Shown here one piece after another: positions 1 to 11,507 of a stretch of DNA of 64,000 nucleotides. Below the pieces are notes generated by a model. That model was not told the origin of the DNA. It did not search any database and saw nothing but the letters and a program-made list of their open reading frames with translations. Position 1 is the first letter of the stretch, and each line of letters opens with the position of its first letter. The stretch is from Stereum hirsutum FP-91666 SS1 (taxonomy: Eukaryota > Basidiomycota > Agaricomycetes > Russulales > Stereaceae), in contig NW_006763153.1 of the NCBI RefSeq assembly GCF_000264905.1, positions 401,469-465,468 on the forward strand. Reading direction: 5' to 3'. A program made the translations under genes and the position numbers.

Positions 1-187
1 GCTGATGCTAAGTGGATTATTATAGAACCATTTTGTGGGCAAAATGTTGATGTCTGGGTCAAAACTAGAGTGAAATAATTAAGAGCTTTGCCGTTGGACA
101 GTCTTACGCAAAGCTCAGACTGGTAAATTGAGTGTGATTGAGCAGCCATGCATCATGGAAATATAGAAGCATAAGGTTTGGGCTCAG

Positions 188-285
188 AGGCTAGGGCAGG
201 GGAAGATCGACGTCAACGGCGAACATAACCTAGCCTAGGCTAGGGTAGGGGAAGATCGACGTCAACGGCGAACATAACCTAGCCT
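188..285. repeat. 49-bp tandem duplication
   Basis: Two adjacent 49-bp copies (188-236 and 237-285) differ at one base (C/T at the tenth position). Each copy begins AGGCTAGG and ends CCTAGCCT, so the unit also has inverted ends. No coding potential is visible; the rest of 1-602 is AT-rich and holds no gene I can support. Confidence 0.9.
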
Positions 286-602
286 AATTCAAGTGCAGAT
301 TGAATGATAGACTGATTATAAATCACTTATACTTCATTCTCCAAAAGAAATAAAGAGCGGAGATTCTTCTGATTGGCTCAGAAATATTATTTAAATCATT
401 TAAATATTAATTACAGTTAGTTAGTTCACCCCTCGCCTCCCTTAAAAAAAAATCGACTCCCGGTGTTTCATTCAAGATCTCAGCTCCCCTTGTGAAAGTC
501 GCTATGGCCATGGGGCACAGTGGATGACGACTCCGTTCAACGCAGACAAGGCCGAACCCGAATTTGCACGAGATAGACGAACGGCCAGCGGCGTACGTCT
601 GC

Positions 603-1453
603 CATCAGCGAATTCGGGAAAATGCTCTAACCGGTTACAATGACGCGCAATGCGTTGTAACGCGTACAATCCCGGCCAATCCACGGCAACATTGTCCGTC
701 AGATTGTAACAGGTGGAAGTGGATTAAACCCTTGCCATCAACTTTTCCATCCGTTACAATAAACCCGATAGGCACCCGGCTAAATGCCAAAAGGGCCGGA
801 GGCGGAGGCTCTTCCGCCTCTCGCCCCCGGTCCCGCGTCACCTCTTCGCCTCCTTTCTTATCTTATCTGCCACCCGGCGGGTTGTAAATGGCTCAGGATT
901 ATCGCTTCATGGAGCAAAGGCTGTATTTCATTCAAAACTATCTAATTACATGGTACATTACTACTACACTAACGGGCCTTTGTTTGTTCATGCAGTACTT
1001 GAGCTATGTTACCTTCTTCGGAGCCCTTACGCTCTTCAAATTCTACATCTGCATCACAGTCGACGCACGAAGGAGGGTCAATGAGTAGACAGCGATACTT
1101 GTGAGAGGTTGCTTCTCCCAGGATATGCAATCATGTTCACAGTGCGATCAGAAGAGTAGGCGAAAACTCACGCACATAACGTACAGTTTGACTGTTAGCC
1201 CAAACCAGCTCGAACCTTGCTCGAACCCCGAGGAAGTGAGACCTCGGATTGTAACGCATTCTGATTACTCGTCCGTGTTGTGTCGGATTGTAAGTCGGTC
1301 CAACACCACATGGGCCTGATCTCGGGATGGAACGTGCTACGATCGTGCCTTCCTGGTTATATTGAAATGATAATGGATTACGATCGGCTTCCCTTCCGGC
1401 GCGGGATTGTAACCCGGCCAACGTCCGGCCACTTTTTCCCGAATTCGCTGATG
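603..1453. mobile_element. 851-bp inverted-repeat element (MITE-like)
   Basis: A perfect 20-bp inverted repeat (CATCAGCGAATTCGGGAAAA at 603-622, its complement at 1434-1453) bounds 851 bp. Just inside both arms are further GTTACAAT/ATTGTAAC motifs beside CCGG (around 635-655, 660-715 and 1245-1412). No transposase and no convincing ORF lie inside; the short ORF at 888-1088 has no recognisable features. I could not identify a target-site duplication. A non-autonomous DNA element is the best explanation, but the family is unknown. Confidence 0.6.
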
Positions 1454-1734
1454 ACTTGTAATCTATATGGCATAGGAGAATACTGGGAAGGAAGAGATAA
1501 CTGCGAAATACCAGAAAATGCCGTCGCCGTTGAAAGGAACGATAAACCTCGAGCGATCATTTCCAACCTCAATCATGCAAATCATCTGCCAAATTAGGAT
1601 TCCAGAAGCATGTTTCGTGGCGGGAAAAAAGGTGGCGCTAAGCCACACGAGGCGCACGAAAGACCCAAGGGCTTTGTCGTTCACTCCCGTTGCACCAACG
1701 TCCGAGACGTCGCACAAGCTTGCAGCTAGCCTCG

Positions 1735-4027
1735 ATGGACTCCGCCAATAATCATCCCAGACCAGTTACGCCGCCACGTGGTACAGACGCAGACGAACCC
1801 GCGCGCTTGTTTCAGTTCTTGTCGACGCCGTCCAAGAAGATGAGCTCGTCCTCTCATGCCCGCAGCGGTGGCTTTACCGATCTGAAGTGTGTCTTTTCCG
1901 AGAAATCTTGTCTCTACGGGATGATACTTATGACCAACAGTGTCGACAATGTCAGAGAATGGCTCGGGAACGACGTCCGAAACCACGATCAGTACGGGGT
2001 AGACGACATGCTCCACTATTTTCTCGTCCGCTGTCAGCCTGCCAAATATGTCGAGCGCGAAGGAGTCCAGTTGCTTCAAGAGAGTTTAGAAGCTGTTCTG
2101 CCTGTGTCCAACGATGCCGATCTCAGAGAAAACCTGACCCAATAGTGAGCACTTTCTTGGCTTTGCCTGGGCGAATAGCTCCTCAAATACACGCGGTCGT
2201 ACCAGCTGCAGCGTCGGTGGCCCAGAACAAGCCAGGTATCCGTTCTTTATCAAAGCCTGCAATGCAGCGTTGGCGAAACTCCAGTCGCTTGATATCCCGA
2301 GTCTCAGACGCCGGAGCGATCTCCAAATTCTCTTCCATCGCAGCGACCCCAAGATTCTCAAGGGAGCCCACGATAACCTCGTTTCCGATCGCAAACCCGA
2401 TATCGTCATCGTATCGTTAGCTTCTGCTCAGCGCGCGTCACAGGAATGGGACATGCAATGGGATGATGCCGTAGCACAATACTCTACTTCGCCGCCGGCG
2501 CATGGCTTCACGTGGCAAGACATCCTGTCCTCTGAGGAGCTTAAGCTTGCAAAGTATCGACTAGGTCCTCCTCCAGAGACGTACAGCACGGCGTCGGCTG
2601 CTGTGGTTGACCACATAGACAACGTGTTCATGATTCTAACTTCTCAAGTTGCTGAAGCTCCTGCAGCGAAGAAGCAGAGAGTGGAGTCTTCGACTGGTAC
2701 GTCGTTCGAATTTAACTTCATGATGCTGGGCTGAACTTAACATCCTCGAAGCCCCTCGCCGCAGCGGACGAAAATCCGCCAAGCAAAGTTCAGAAACAAC
2801 AGCGGCCCAAGCGGAGTCTAGTGGAACGAAACGGAAGCGCACAGACGACGACCCGAAGAAGGATTCAGAATCGAGGGCCCCGAAGCCACCTATCATCCAA
2901 TGCGCTTCGTATGGAACAGAGATGCTGGCTCGTGCGCACGGCGTGAAGCATGCAATTAATTCGCTCGTCATCGGTTCGTCCTCATCTGTACTTTCCACTC
3001 GAATTCACCCCTAATTGCAGCCTGTAGACGATGTCCTGTGGATCTGGTGGTACGACCGGGAGGGTGCTATTCAGTCGCAAGGCATCAACTTCATCCAGGA
3101 TGTGCCACGTTTCCTCGTCCTGCTTCTAGCATTCCAACGGTTCTCGCTCGAAGACTGGGGTTTCAATCTCGAGTTAAACCCCCAAGCTGAGCTCAATCAT
3201 GACAGCAGCGTAGATGATCGCGGCTCGCCTCGCGCTGAAGCCACCCGCCAACTTCCTTTCGACCTGACATTCACTCCCTCCTTCACGCTCTCGATCCACA
3301 CGAATGACGTCATCTCCTCTTGGTACAGCTTGACAGGACGCGGTACGGACGTGCTCGGTGCTAGCACGAAGTCGAATCATCCCGTCTCTGGAGAGTTCCT
3401 CGATGGTGTCCCGCTGGCCGTCAAGATCTATTGGCCCGAGGTCTCTCGAGTGAGCGAAGAGACCGTCCTTCGGAGGGCTGAAGAGTTCGGAACCAAAGAT
3501 CCAGATATAGCAGGTCATCTTCCCGACTTGGTTTGCTGTCGAGATTTCGGAATCTCGACGGGAGGTATCAGAGATGCACTCGGCATCGCCAACACCGCTA
3601 AATCAAATGGCAAGCGATCGACTAAGTCGCGGACGCTGCGAGTGCTGGTCTTCCGCCGACTGGATCCCATCACGACGTTGGTTGGAAAGGAGTTCGTACG
3701 AGCTTGGCTGGAGTGTCTTCGATGTGCGTTTCTCGCTCTCTTTTTACTTGCGTGACTCCACCCAATAGTAGATCTCGCTCAGGTCACTATGCACTTTGGC
3801 GGCGCGGTATTCAGCATACCGACCCCAGCCTCGACAATGTGATGGTCGATCGAAGCGAAAAGCACTCCGGAGTCATGAACGACTGGGACCTGGCATTCGT
3901 CGACGGTCTTTCAAAACATGATGGTAGCGATCGGACTGGGACCGTCCTTTTCATGGCGTTAGATCTGCTCACGGACGAGTACTGGGACGGCACGATCGAA
4001 CGTTTATACCGCCATGACTTGGCACCA
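1735..4027 (+). pseudogene. FunK1-like fungal protein kinase, 3' end lost
   Basis: Exons read in series give the hallmarks of the basidiomycete FunK1 kinase family. The N-terminal region has the pattern SDLQILFHRSDPK and RKPDIVIVSLA (about 2340-2430). The ATP-lysine region GVPLAVKIYWPE follows (about 3408-3440). The catalytic loop is IQHTDPSLDNVMV (about 3810-3845) and the DFG-equivalent is MNDWDLAF (about 3876-3900). The substrate-proximal GTVLFMALDLL is near 3940 and YRHDL near 4005-4022. In the family RHDLE is followed by a C-terminal lobe of roughly 100-200 residues. Here the reading frame runs out 18-30 bp after RHDL, where the 16.7-kb inverted-repeat element begins, and no continuation appears beyond 20,772. 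Several introns are needed to join the exons (for example about 2698-2740 and 2974-3020). Start taken at 1735 (MDSANN...); an in-frame ATG at 1690 is possible. Likely inactivated. Confidence 0.75.
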
Positions 4028-4040
4028 GAGCGTGTAGCCT

Positions 4041-4100
4041 CATTATAATGGAACACGTCAAGAACGTTGGCCTCCATTGTAATGTCGCGCGTGAAGCACG
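4041..4100 (+). repeat. Left terminal inverted repeat of KDZ element
   Basis: Begins with the palindrome CATTATAATG and matches the reverse complement of 20713-20772 with two substitutions plus small indels. A related CCTCCATTATAATG motif recurs at about 4127-4140. Non-coding DNA continues to 4719. Confidence 0.8.
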
Positions 4101-4719
4101 CTCACTGCACATTTGGGCAGGCGGGGCCTCCATTATAATGCCCACCAACATGGCTCCACCTGAAATGCTCTTCGCTGTCAGCAGGGTATTTCCCAAAACG
4201 GATGGTGCACGCTTTGCACTTTGTTTTTATTTCTTTTCCTCTGCATACATCCAAATTGGGATATCATCAACCCTCTCGGCTAGTATACCTGGATTGGCTC
4301 AATCCTTGTGCCACCCTGTGCCACCTTATGCTTTGCATGTTCACGCTCACGCTCAGCGGCTTCAGCTTTTCCGCCACCTTGTAACCAATTACTGCAGGAC
4401 ACGCTGAAGTCATTTTTTCTAGGGAAGTAGCAGCTATATTCAATTATACAGAAGTGTATGGGCGACGGTGATGTATAGAAGAAAAAACATGAAATGGACA
4501 GTAGAAATTAGGGTGCAATATGAGGGCTATTACTATGACTGGAGGAAGGCAGACAAAAAGGGGTTAACGTGTCCGAAGAAGAAATAAAAAGCTGGGAGGG
4601 AAGGAGGAGACACTGTGGCGCAACCGTGCCATCCCACCTACCCAGTGCGCTTCTTCTTATTGGCTCGGCGACGAGCGGAGTGTGACGGGGCCCCTCTGAA
4701 TATAATCATCAGTGCTAGA

Positions 4720-7700
4720 CTATGTACACCTGAAACAAAAGACGTACCGTTTGCGCCCCTTCGGAGACGACCCCGTAGGTCCTTCCTCCTCCTCATTCTC
4801 CTCCTCCTCCGCTTCCTCGGCCTCCTTGAACTCTGCGACCTTCGTAAACGCGTATCGAACCTCCGCCACAGCATCCTCCCACTCCCTGATCTTCTCCGGC
4901 TCCATCTCTGGCTTCATCACCGCCAAACCCCACCAAGAAAGGGATGTAATCACAACGAGAAGGCCGCAGCTCGTTGTGACATTCAGGCAAGCCCAGGAGA
5001 ATCCATCGGCATTGACAGAATCCTCAGGACTTCCCCGACAAACCGATCGCCCAGGTGCCAGGTTTTCCCACCAGCTCCACCAAGAACGGGCCCAAACATC
5101 CAGGTCTTCTATAGGTCTGTCCTCTATCGGTCGGGCATACTTGAACCACTTTTCGACTTCGCCCGGCCTTGACTGCGACGTGAACCGGGGACCGTTGCTC
5201 TCAACCTGTCGCGGGGGGTTGGTATGGAGGGGGAGGAGAGAAAATCATTGGTTACGCACCGGGCACCCATCAATACCTTCAACCCTTACAAAGGCCTCAA
5301 CACATCGAGCCCAGCCCTCCCCCCACCTGCCCTTCCCCTTCACAAATAACCTGTAATACCTCTCCATCCTCTGCGGGAGGTTCGTCGGATCCACGGATGT
5401 ATGGAGGTCGGGCGGATTCACATCCTCGGATACCACTCTGGTCGATAACTGGGTCGGCGGACTTTGTAAAGGCGGGACAGCCGGACGTGTTTCCTTGAAT
5501 ACCTCCATTATGGATGTATGAGCAGGACTCGGAGGTGAGGCCAACGACTGCTGGGACTGGCGTGGTCCTAAGGGGCTCCGGCTTTTGGGAGGTTGAAGTG
5601 GGGGTGGGGTTTGAGGCCGGCGCTGTGCCGCTACTGCGAAGATGGGCACATGTGGCGAGGGAGGCTGCATCAACGCGGTGGAGGGAGCAACAGGGGCAGG
5701 GGCATGTGGCCCTGTGGATAGCGCGAGGCCGCCATTCTCAAGAAGCGCCGGGTCTATTAGATGATCCGGTATGGTGTTGGGGACGTTCGGTGCAGCCCCA
5801 GGCGGTGGTACGGTGGGTTTGGGGATAGGGACGGGACGTGGTCGAGGTTTGGGAGCAACGGTGGGCCCGTTTGTATTCGGGTGTGTTTCGGGAGTATGAA
5901 GACCGTCGGCGGGGGAGCAGGATGACGGTGCTATGTGTGTGGGTACTGAGAGGCCTGTGTTGGATTCGACCGGCGTGGACATCGATGTCGTGGGCGTCAA
6001 CGGCGTGGGAAGGGTGGGAACCGAGGTCGAGCTTGGCGAAGGAGATGCCGATGCCGATGCCGAAGTCGCGTTCGCGCTTTCCTCGTGCAATGGGCGGGAT
6101 GGGGCAGGTAAAACCGCGGTCGGTGTAGGTGATGGCGAAGTCACCGACGTGGCCGGGAGAGGGTTTGCGGGAGCACTGCTGTCGGGGAAGGGACTTGGGT
6201 CCTGGCCTTCAGTCTTCAGTGCTCGTGATTCGCAAACCGACTTGGCTGTTGGCGAGATGAGTGCCGTTAGTCGAAACAAGAAGTAAAAAAGAAAGCATGT
6301 ACGTACGGAAGCACTTTGCAGCAAAGTCATGCATCGCGCTGCATATGGCGAAGTACTGGGTCTTCATTGCGTCCGGGAAAAGCTGCTGCTCAAAGTCAGC
6401 AGTTCGACCGTGCGTGAGGCTAAAAGACAATCAGCAACACGAAGGTCAGATCTCCGGTGAAACAAGTACTCACGCGCGAACCTTGATCTCTCCATTTTTG
6501 TTGGGCATTGGACCGGCGATAACGAGGGTGGAGACAAGGCCCATCTTGTCGAAGATGGCGGACACGACGGGCTGGAGGATCTTGGCGGCATTGTCGATGG
6601 CTCTGGGTAGAAGTATTGATAAGTAGTGAACCGAACACTGTAGAAGGAGGATAACTTACGCCTGATATTCTTCCGGAGTGCGCTCATGCGGACCGTCGTT
6701 CGGTGCCATCAACCTTTGGAGCTCATCCTCTGCCAACTTCCTTTCCTCATCCCGTTCCTTCTTGACCTTGGCTTTGAACTCGTCCGTTTCGGACGCCCAC
6801 ACCCTCGCGACCGCCTCATTTTGCGCACTTGCCGACTCCGGTTTCTTTTGCCCCGCTGACTCACCGGAAGCCACCATTGCCTCCCAAAGTGCGTTGTTAC
6901 GATCCCGTATTTCTATGAAGACATTCTTGATGCGGGCTTCCCAGTAGTTTGACATGTAGTACTTGAGGACACCGAGCCGGCGAGGGAGAGTACGAGCCTC
7001 ACCGGTGAGCGGGATGTCGATAAAGTCGGCGAACGTTGAGCCATCGTTGGACTTGTCGATCTTGCCCATGCGATTACGGAACCAGTTTGCAAGGATCTAC
7101 AATAACGAAAAAGGTTATTCAGAACTACGGGCCTACAAAGGAATAACAACAAAGGAAAACGGAGCCAATCGACAGCAATAAAAAGGAAAATGCATACCTC
7201 ACGAAGCTCCCTATCTGCGAGCTTCCGCCGCCGCTTCTCCTCCTCGGTGAGAGCCTCCTCCGAAACATCCATCGCGATGGCGGCAGCCTCGTCGATGTCT
7301 CCCTCGGGATCCTCCTTCAATGGAAGGCTTCGCCCAAAAATCCTCCACCATAGAAAGAGAATACGGTCGTAGAATGCCATCCGGTCAGCAGAAGCGATGC
7401 ATTGGGTGACATGGCTTTCGAGCCAAGCCAGCTTCTTGGGAGGCCACGTACTCTTGCGACCACGCTTGGCACCAGAGGTTTTGAACTGCACGTTACGCGC
7501 TCCTTTCGGTCCCTTTTGAGTGCCTAGATGAGCGGTCGACGGAGCGGATGTGGTAGATGCGTCGGAGGGGAGATTGGCAGAGGTTATGGTAGACGCGTCA
7601 GAGGGGAGGTTCGAAGGGGTGGATGTAGACGCGTCGGAAGGGCAGACCGAAACAGGGAAAGACGAGGTCGACGGATCAGATGTTGCAGAAGGAGAGGAGG

Positions 7701-7854
7701 GACCGGTAGGCGTGACAACATCGGGATCGACAGAGAGAGCTGGCGGCGTGAAAGTCTGTGCCGACACAGACAACGGGTCGTGAGGAGCAGGCAAAGTGGA
7801 CGAAACAAGTGGAGCCGTCTGAGGAACGAGATTAGACTCCTCGTTTAATGGCAT
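4720..7854 (-). CDS. KDZ-associated Pro-rich protein with C-terminal WWxWW domain
   Basis: Seven exons with consistent phases: 7854-7198, 7096-6660, 6602-6474, 6419-6307, 6245-5260, 5205-4748 and 4729-4720. They give 929 aa with no stop. Layout: a Ser/Thr/Pro-rich N-terminus; a basic segment and WPPKKLAWLESHV (about residues 140-160); a conserved globular block (roughly 210-440) with GVLKYYMSNYWEARIKN and TPEEYQAAIDNAAKILQPV; a long Pro/Ser-rich linker; and a C-terminal Trp-rich domain with SWWSWWENL, LLVVITSLSWWG and WEDAVAEVRYAF, then an acidic tail. The Trp-rich domain matches proteins encoded at 28468-29160 and at the hAT-split locus (34,4xx/41,765). I know this family only as a common uncharacterised agaricomycete protein, and no biochemical role is established to my knowledge. 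It points away from the other four genes of the element, with a shared upstream region at 7855-8266. Confidence 0.8.
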
Positions 7855-8266
7855 TCTCGGGATAGCCAGAGAGTTTTGACGAGAGGTGGCGAGGGAGGAG
7901 CCTAAGTTGAGTGCAAAGTCAAAAAAAAGAAAGAGCGAGAAAACGAGCGGGGTTTCCTGTTGGGGGATGTAAGCCCGATTACGCTGAGTCTATGTATATT
8001 CGGGGCTGTGTGCGTGCGGTCGTAACGGGCGCGCCATTGGTAGAAACAAAGAAAAACGGGGACCTACAAGGTCCCGATCCATCGCCACACAAGCGAAAGA
8101 AGGAACGCGACGCGTTGCAATGAGCCACATTGCCGTGCTTTGGTGTATTTTGAACTCCGCTTCGGCTGCGAGCGTAGTCGTGTTCGGGCGCTGATATATG
8201 ATCGCCGCCATCACCTTCTCCTGCCACATCGCTCCCGCTCACCGCCTCCCGCCTCCTACTTCCGCT

Positions 8267-9588
8267 ATGACCCGCTCGCGTTCTCGTCCGCTCAAAGCCC
8301 GTAGACTCTCCGAAGATATCATCGAGCTCTCCAGCGGAGAGTCCGATAGCGAGGCCGTCTCCTACTCCGGTTCCGAGTATGGCACGGCGTATGAGAGCAC
8401 CAATTACGATGGGTCGGACAAAGAGGAATTCGTACGGAGGATGTTCCAGACGTTGACCGTCGAGACTGCCCCAAATGTCTATGGTGCGTACCATTCACTA
8501 ATCGCTACCTTTCTTTTTAACTGATCACGACTTCTGCGATTCTGGCTTGGATAGAAGTCGTGCAGAACGCATCACCATCTCCTCCGTCCCCCTCTTCTCC
8601 GTCTCCGCCCCCTCCATCCCCTCCTCCTCCATCTCCCTCCATCTCTCCCCCTCCACCGGTCCCCCCCGTCGTTACTTCTCCCCCGTCCCTCTCTGCAATC
8701 CGTCCCTCGGCTACGCCGTGTCACCCGAATACGAAGGGGAAACAGGTGCTGGCACCTGCCTCTCCACTTCAGCCAAACTCTCCTCCCCCCTCGACCGTTT
8801 CTCCACTACCTCCTTCTCACCGGAACCTCGAAGCTCCACACCTGAACACCGCCGGGAAAATTTACGCCATTCAAACTAAGGAGGGTAGTCGAATTGTGGA
8901 CCACTGGTGAGACTCTTGCGTTCTAGCCGAATGTTCAACTCACAAAAATGATCCAAGGGCCGAGGCAGGTGCTTTAACCCAAGGAGTTCCGGGCACGTCG
9001 GTCAAGGGCATCCGCGTTTGTCAACGCCCTAAACCTTCAAAGGCTAAGTATAAGGCCTACAGTGCCATAAAGGCGTGGCAGCCTGGCGTGTATACCTCCT
9101 GGTACGTCCCGCCGTAGTCGTCAGATGTACTTACTCACACCACCCAACCCATAGGAAGGATCTTCAAGACGCGGCTTTTGGAGCCTCAGGGATGACGTAC
9201 AAGTCCCACAAAACCTTGATTAATGCCCACATCCACTATGCGAACGCCGTGAACAAGGGCCTTGTGGAGAAAATAGCCTATCACGGTCGCCGTCCTCTTC
9301 CAGTACCCCATCCGACGCCGTCAGGGCTTCCTCCGCCTCCCGAAAGTGCAGACACAACGTATGTTGTCACTCAAGGCAGACGTGTCGGTCTGTTCAGTGA
9401 TTGGTGAGCCCTTCGTTTGCAGTATACCAGCTCCTCGGCCTCATCCTTAAGTGCCCAGGGCGGAGGCGGCCGCACAAGTGCTGTTCATCAAGGCCGCTAA
9501 CGTCGTCTCCTACCCAACCCGTGAGGCCGCGCAGGCCGCGTTTGACCTTGCTTTGCGACAGGGCCACGTTCGCGTGAAGACTGCGTAA
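8267..9588 (+). CDS. Protein with three RNase H1 N-terminal-like domains
   Basis: Five exons (8267-8483, 8555-8906, 8958-9101, 9155-9403, 9459-9588) give 363 aa, all phases closing. Residues 1-72 are acidic/Ser-rich, followed by a Pro/Ser-rich linker. Then come three copies of a short module resembling the RNase H1 N-terminal (caulimovirus VI/hybrid-binding) fold. Copy 1 has RIVDHW then AEAGALTQGVPG; copy 2 has PGVYTSW then KDLQDAAFG; copy 3 has TYVVTQGRRVGLFSDW then AEAAAQV. In the known family this module binds RNA/DNA hybrids or duplexes and has the pattern G-x-Y/F-x-x-W-x-E. No catalytic RNase H domain is present. All three copies are interrupted by a phase-2 intron inside the same Trp codon (TG|G), so they arose by exon duplication. 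An in-frame ATG at 8198 is an alternative start. Confidence 0.75.
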
Positions 9589-10218
9589 CGCGGTGTTTTT
9601 CTATCACGCTTTTTTTTACGAACATTCCTCTTCTTTGGGCTAGAACGCGCCCCGTTCCTTTTTATGTTTTGTTCCGTTTTGTTCCGTCTCGCCTTACCCT
9701 GTCTTGGTTTGTTTTTTGTTGCTATATCTTTGCTTTTGGTTGTCTTGTCTTGTTTTTCCATCGCTGTCTCTTTGCTCTCGGTTGTCTTTGTGTGTTCCCT
9801 TCGTTCGCTTTCACGGTGCTTGGTCAATGAATATATTCTCCTCGACGGCTCACAATCCCGCTTGCGAAGCCATGTGATTCAGTATGACGGAGATGAGTAC
9901 GTGAGCCTGGGTAATACACCGCCTTCAATATGGGCAATGATCATCCATGCCGTGACATACCCTCCTGAACAGTTCGAGACGGGCCCAACTTCGATCCCTC
10001 AGATCGGGCATCTCTATGGCATCCATTTTCTGTTCATTCCATGTCTGTATCTTCCTGTACCATTGCCTGTACTAATCAATTGTCTTTCATCCTCCCCGTG
10101 AACTGTGTGGCTGACTCGAGCAGGCGCAACCCCGAACTCGGAGTTTGAAGCAAATCGTAGAGGTTCTACGGAAGACACGCAAGGGAAGGGTGCATCTCAA
10201 GGAATCCACGTGCTCATG

Positions 10219-10254
10219 ATCGCAGTGCACTACGACTATGTAGTGCACTGCGAT
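10219..10254. repeat. Perfect 15-bp-arm hairpin in intergenic region
   Basis: ATCGCAGTGCACTAC (10219-10233) and its exact complement (10240-10254) are separated by a 6-bp loop. It lies between the RNase H1-N-like gene and the next gene of the element. The rest of 9589-10441 shows no supportable gene. It could be a small foldback insertion or an RNA 3'-end structure. Confidence 0.85.
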
Positions 10255-10441
10255 TGCAGTTGGTGAGGAATGCGGCCCTTCTCCTGGTTCCCGTCAAGGT
10301 CTCGCCCTTGCCCTACGATCGCTGTCGGCGGGGAACGCGGTTTCCCCTGGTTCCCCTCTGCCACGACAAGGTCTCGCTCGCCCGCTCACTCTGCTTTCTC
10401 TGTGCTTCACTCCGCAGCCTTAGCCTTTCGCCGTGCTTGGG

Positions 10442-11507
10442 ATGACTGAAATCGACGAGTCCGAAGTCGACGAGCTTTGGCCGTCGGACATTGAGGAGCT
10501 CTCTCCCCCAGGCCCGGAACGTTCTGACCCATTCCCAATTCAAGTCAAACAAGAGGACGACGACAGCAAGAACATCGTCGTTAATAAGAAGAAAAAGGCG
10601 GAGTATCAATCGCTCGGGTGGCCAGACGGCCGAAATCCATCTGTCCTTGATGCCTCCTACGGGAGATGGGTCAGCCACAGTGCGCTTTTGTTTGTTTCTA
10701 CCCATTTTTTTTTTCTCTTTCTTTCTCCCTATCTTCGAGTTTTGGTATCTCGGACTGACCGTTCCATCATCTACGACAGGATTTACGCCGCCAGGAAGCA
10801 TCCAATATCCCCCAATTTCGACCTACCGGAACTACGACAAAATTCATCGTCACCGTAGTAGTCTTGAGGTCTCAGCGGAAGAACGGGCGGTAGTTTTGGA
10901 GAACCGCAAGCTGGAACTTGAGGGTACAAAGACCACGTAAGTCTTTTCAAGCAGCCCCTCTAGAGAATCTCTAACAGCGTTACCAGCACCTACATCAACC
11001 GACTGGCTTTGGACTCCGAATATCCATCCGACTACCCGGGCTGGTGGAATCTGGCGAACGACATCTGTCTCAAAGATGATGCTGCCCGCAAGCGAACTGC
11101 AGCGCAATTCCTGGCTGACGCCATCGAATACGAAGGCGACCCGTTCTCCTGGGACCTTGTCTTGGGCGAGTTGAAGCTTCGTATTGAGGAGCATCTCGAT
11201 GCGGTTGGGTTCATCAAGCGCAAGTACTCTTTTCCTGCTGAAGACGACCCCTTCCGCCCTCCGAACCTCGAAGCGCGTGCTCACGCCATCGCGGCGTACA
11301 CGCAAATCCTCGATCTACTCACCGAAGGTCTTCCATCCCTTCTCGCTGCCTATCAAGATGAGGCTCTTATTCTCCAGGGCAAACGGTGCGTACGTATATC
11401 CCTATAGCTGTCCAAAGGCTCATACGGTCTTCCGTAGCGTGAACATGGAAGCATTCAAAGAAGAATTTGGGTGGGATACAAATTCCTTTGCTCCAAATGG
11501 TCGCTAG
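10442..11507 (+). CDS. Unknown 287-aa protein of the KDZ element
   Basis: Four exons (10442-10679, 10780-10936, 10987-11385, 11438-11507) give 287 aa with consistent phases (1, 2 and 2). The N-terminus is acidic (DESEVDELWPSDIEEL) and is followed by a Lys-rich stretch NKKKKAEYQ. The C-terminal half is helical in character, with YPSDYPGWWNLANDICLKDD, a run of charged residues and IEEHLDAVGFIKRKY. I do not recognise a domain. Its position between the RNase H1-N-like gene and the TET/JBP gene, all in the same direction, argues that it belongs to the element's cargo. A start nine bases upstream (10433) is equally possible. Confidence 0.6.

Noticed and set aside
888..1088. 66-aa ORF with hydrophobic character inside the 851-bp element
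   Set aside because: No domain, no neighbour support, short; likely a chance frame.
4028..4048. Possible target-site duplication at the left arm of the KDZ element
   Set aside because: The 8 bp outside the left arm (TGTAGCCT) and right arm (TTCCTTAC) do not match; no other length matched convincingly.
5514..6286. Several plus-strand ORFs of 77-117 aa
   Set aside because: They are antisense shadows of the minus-strand 929-aa gene, whose exons close in phase.
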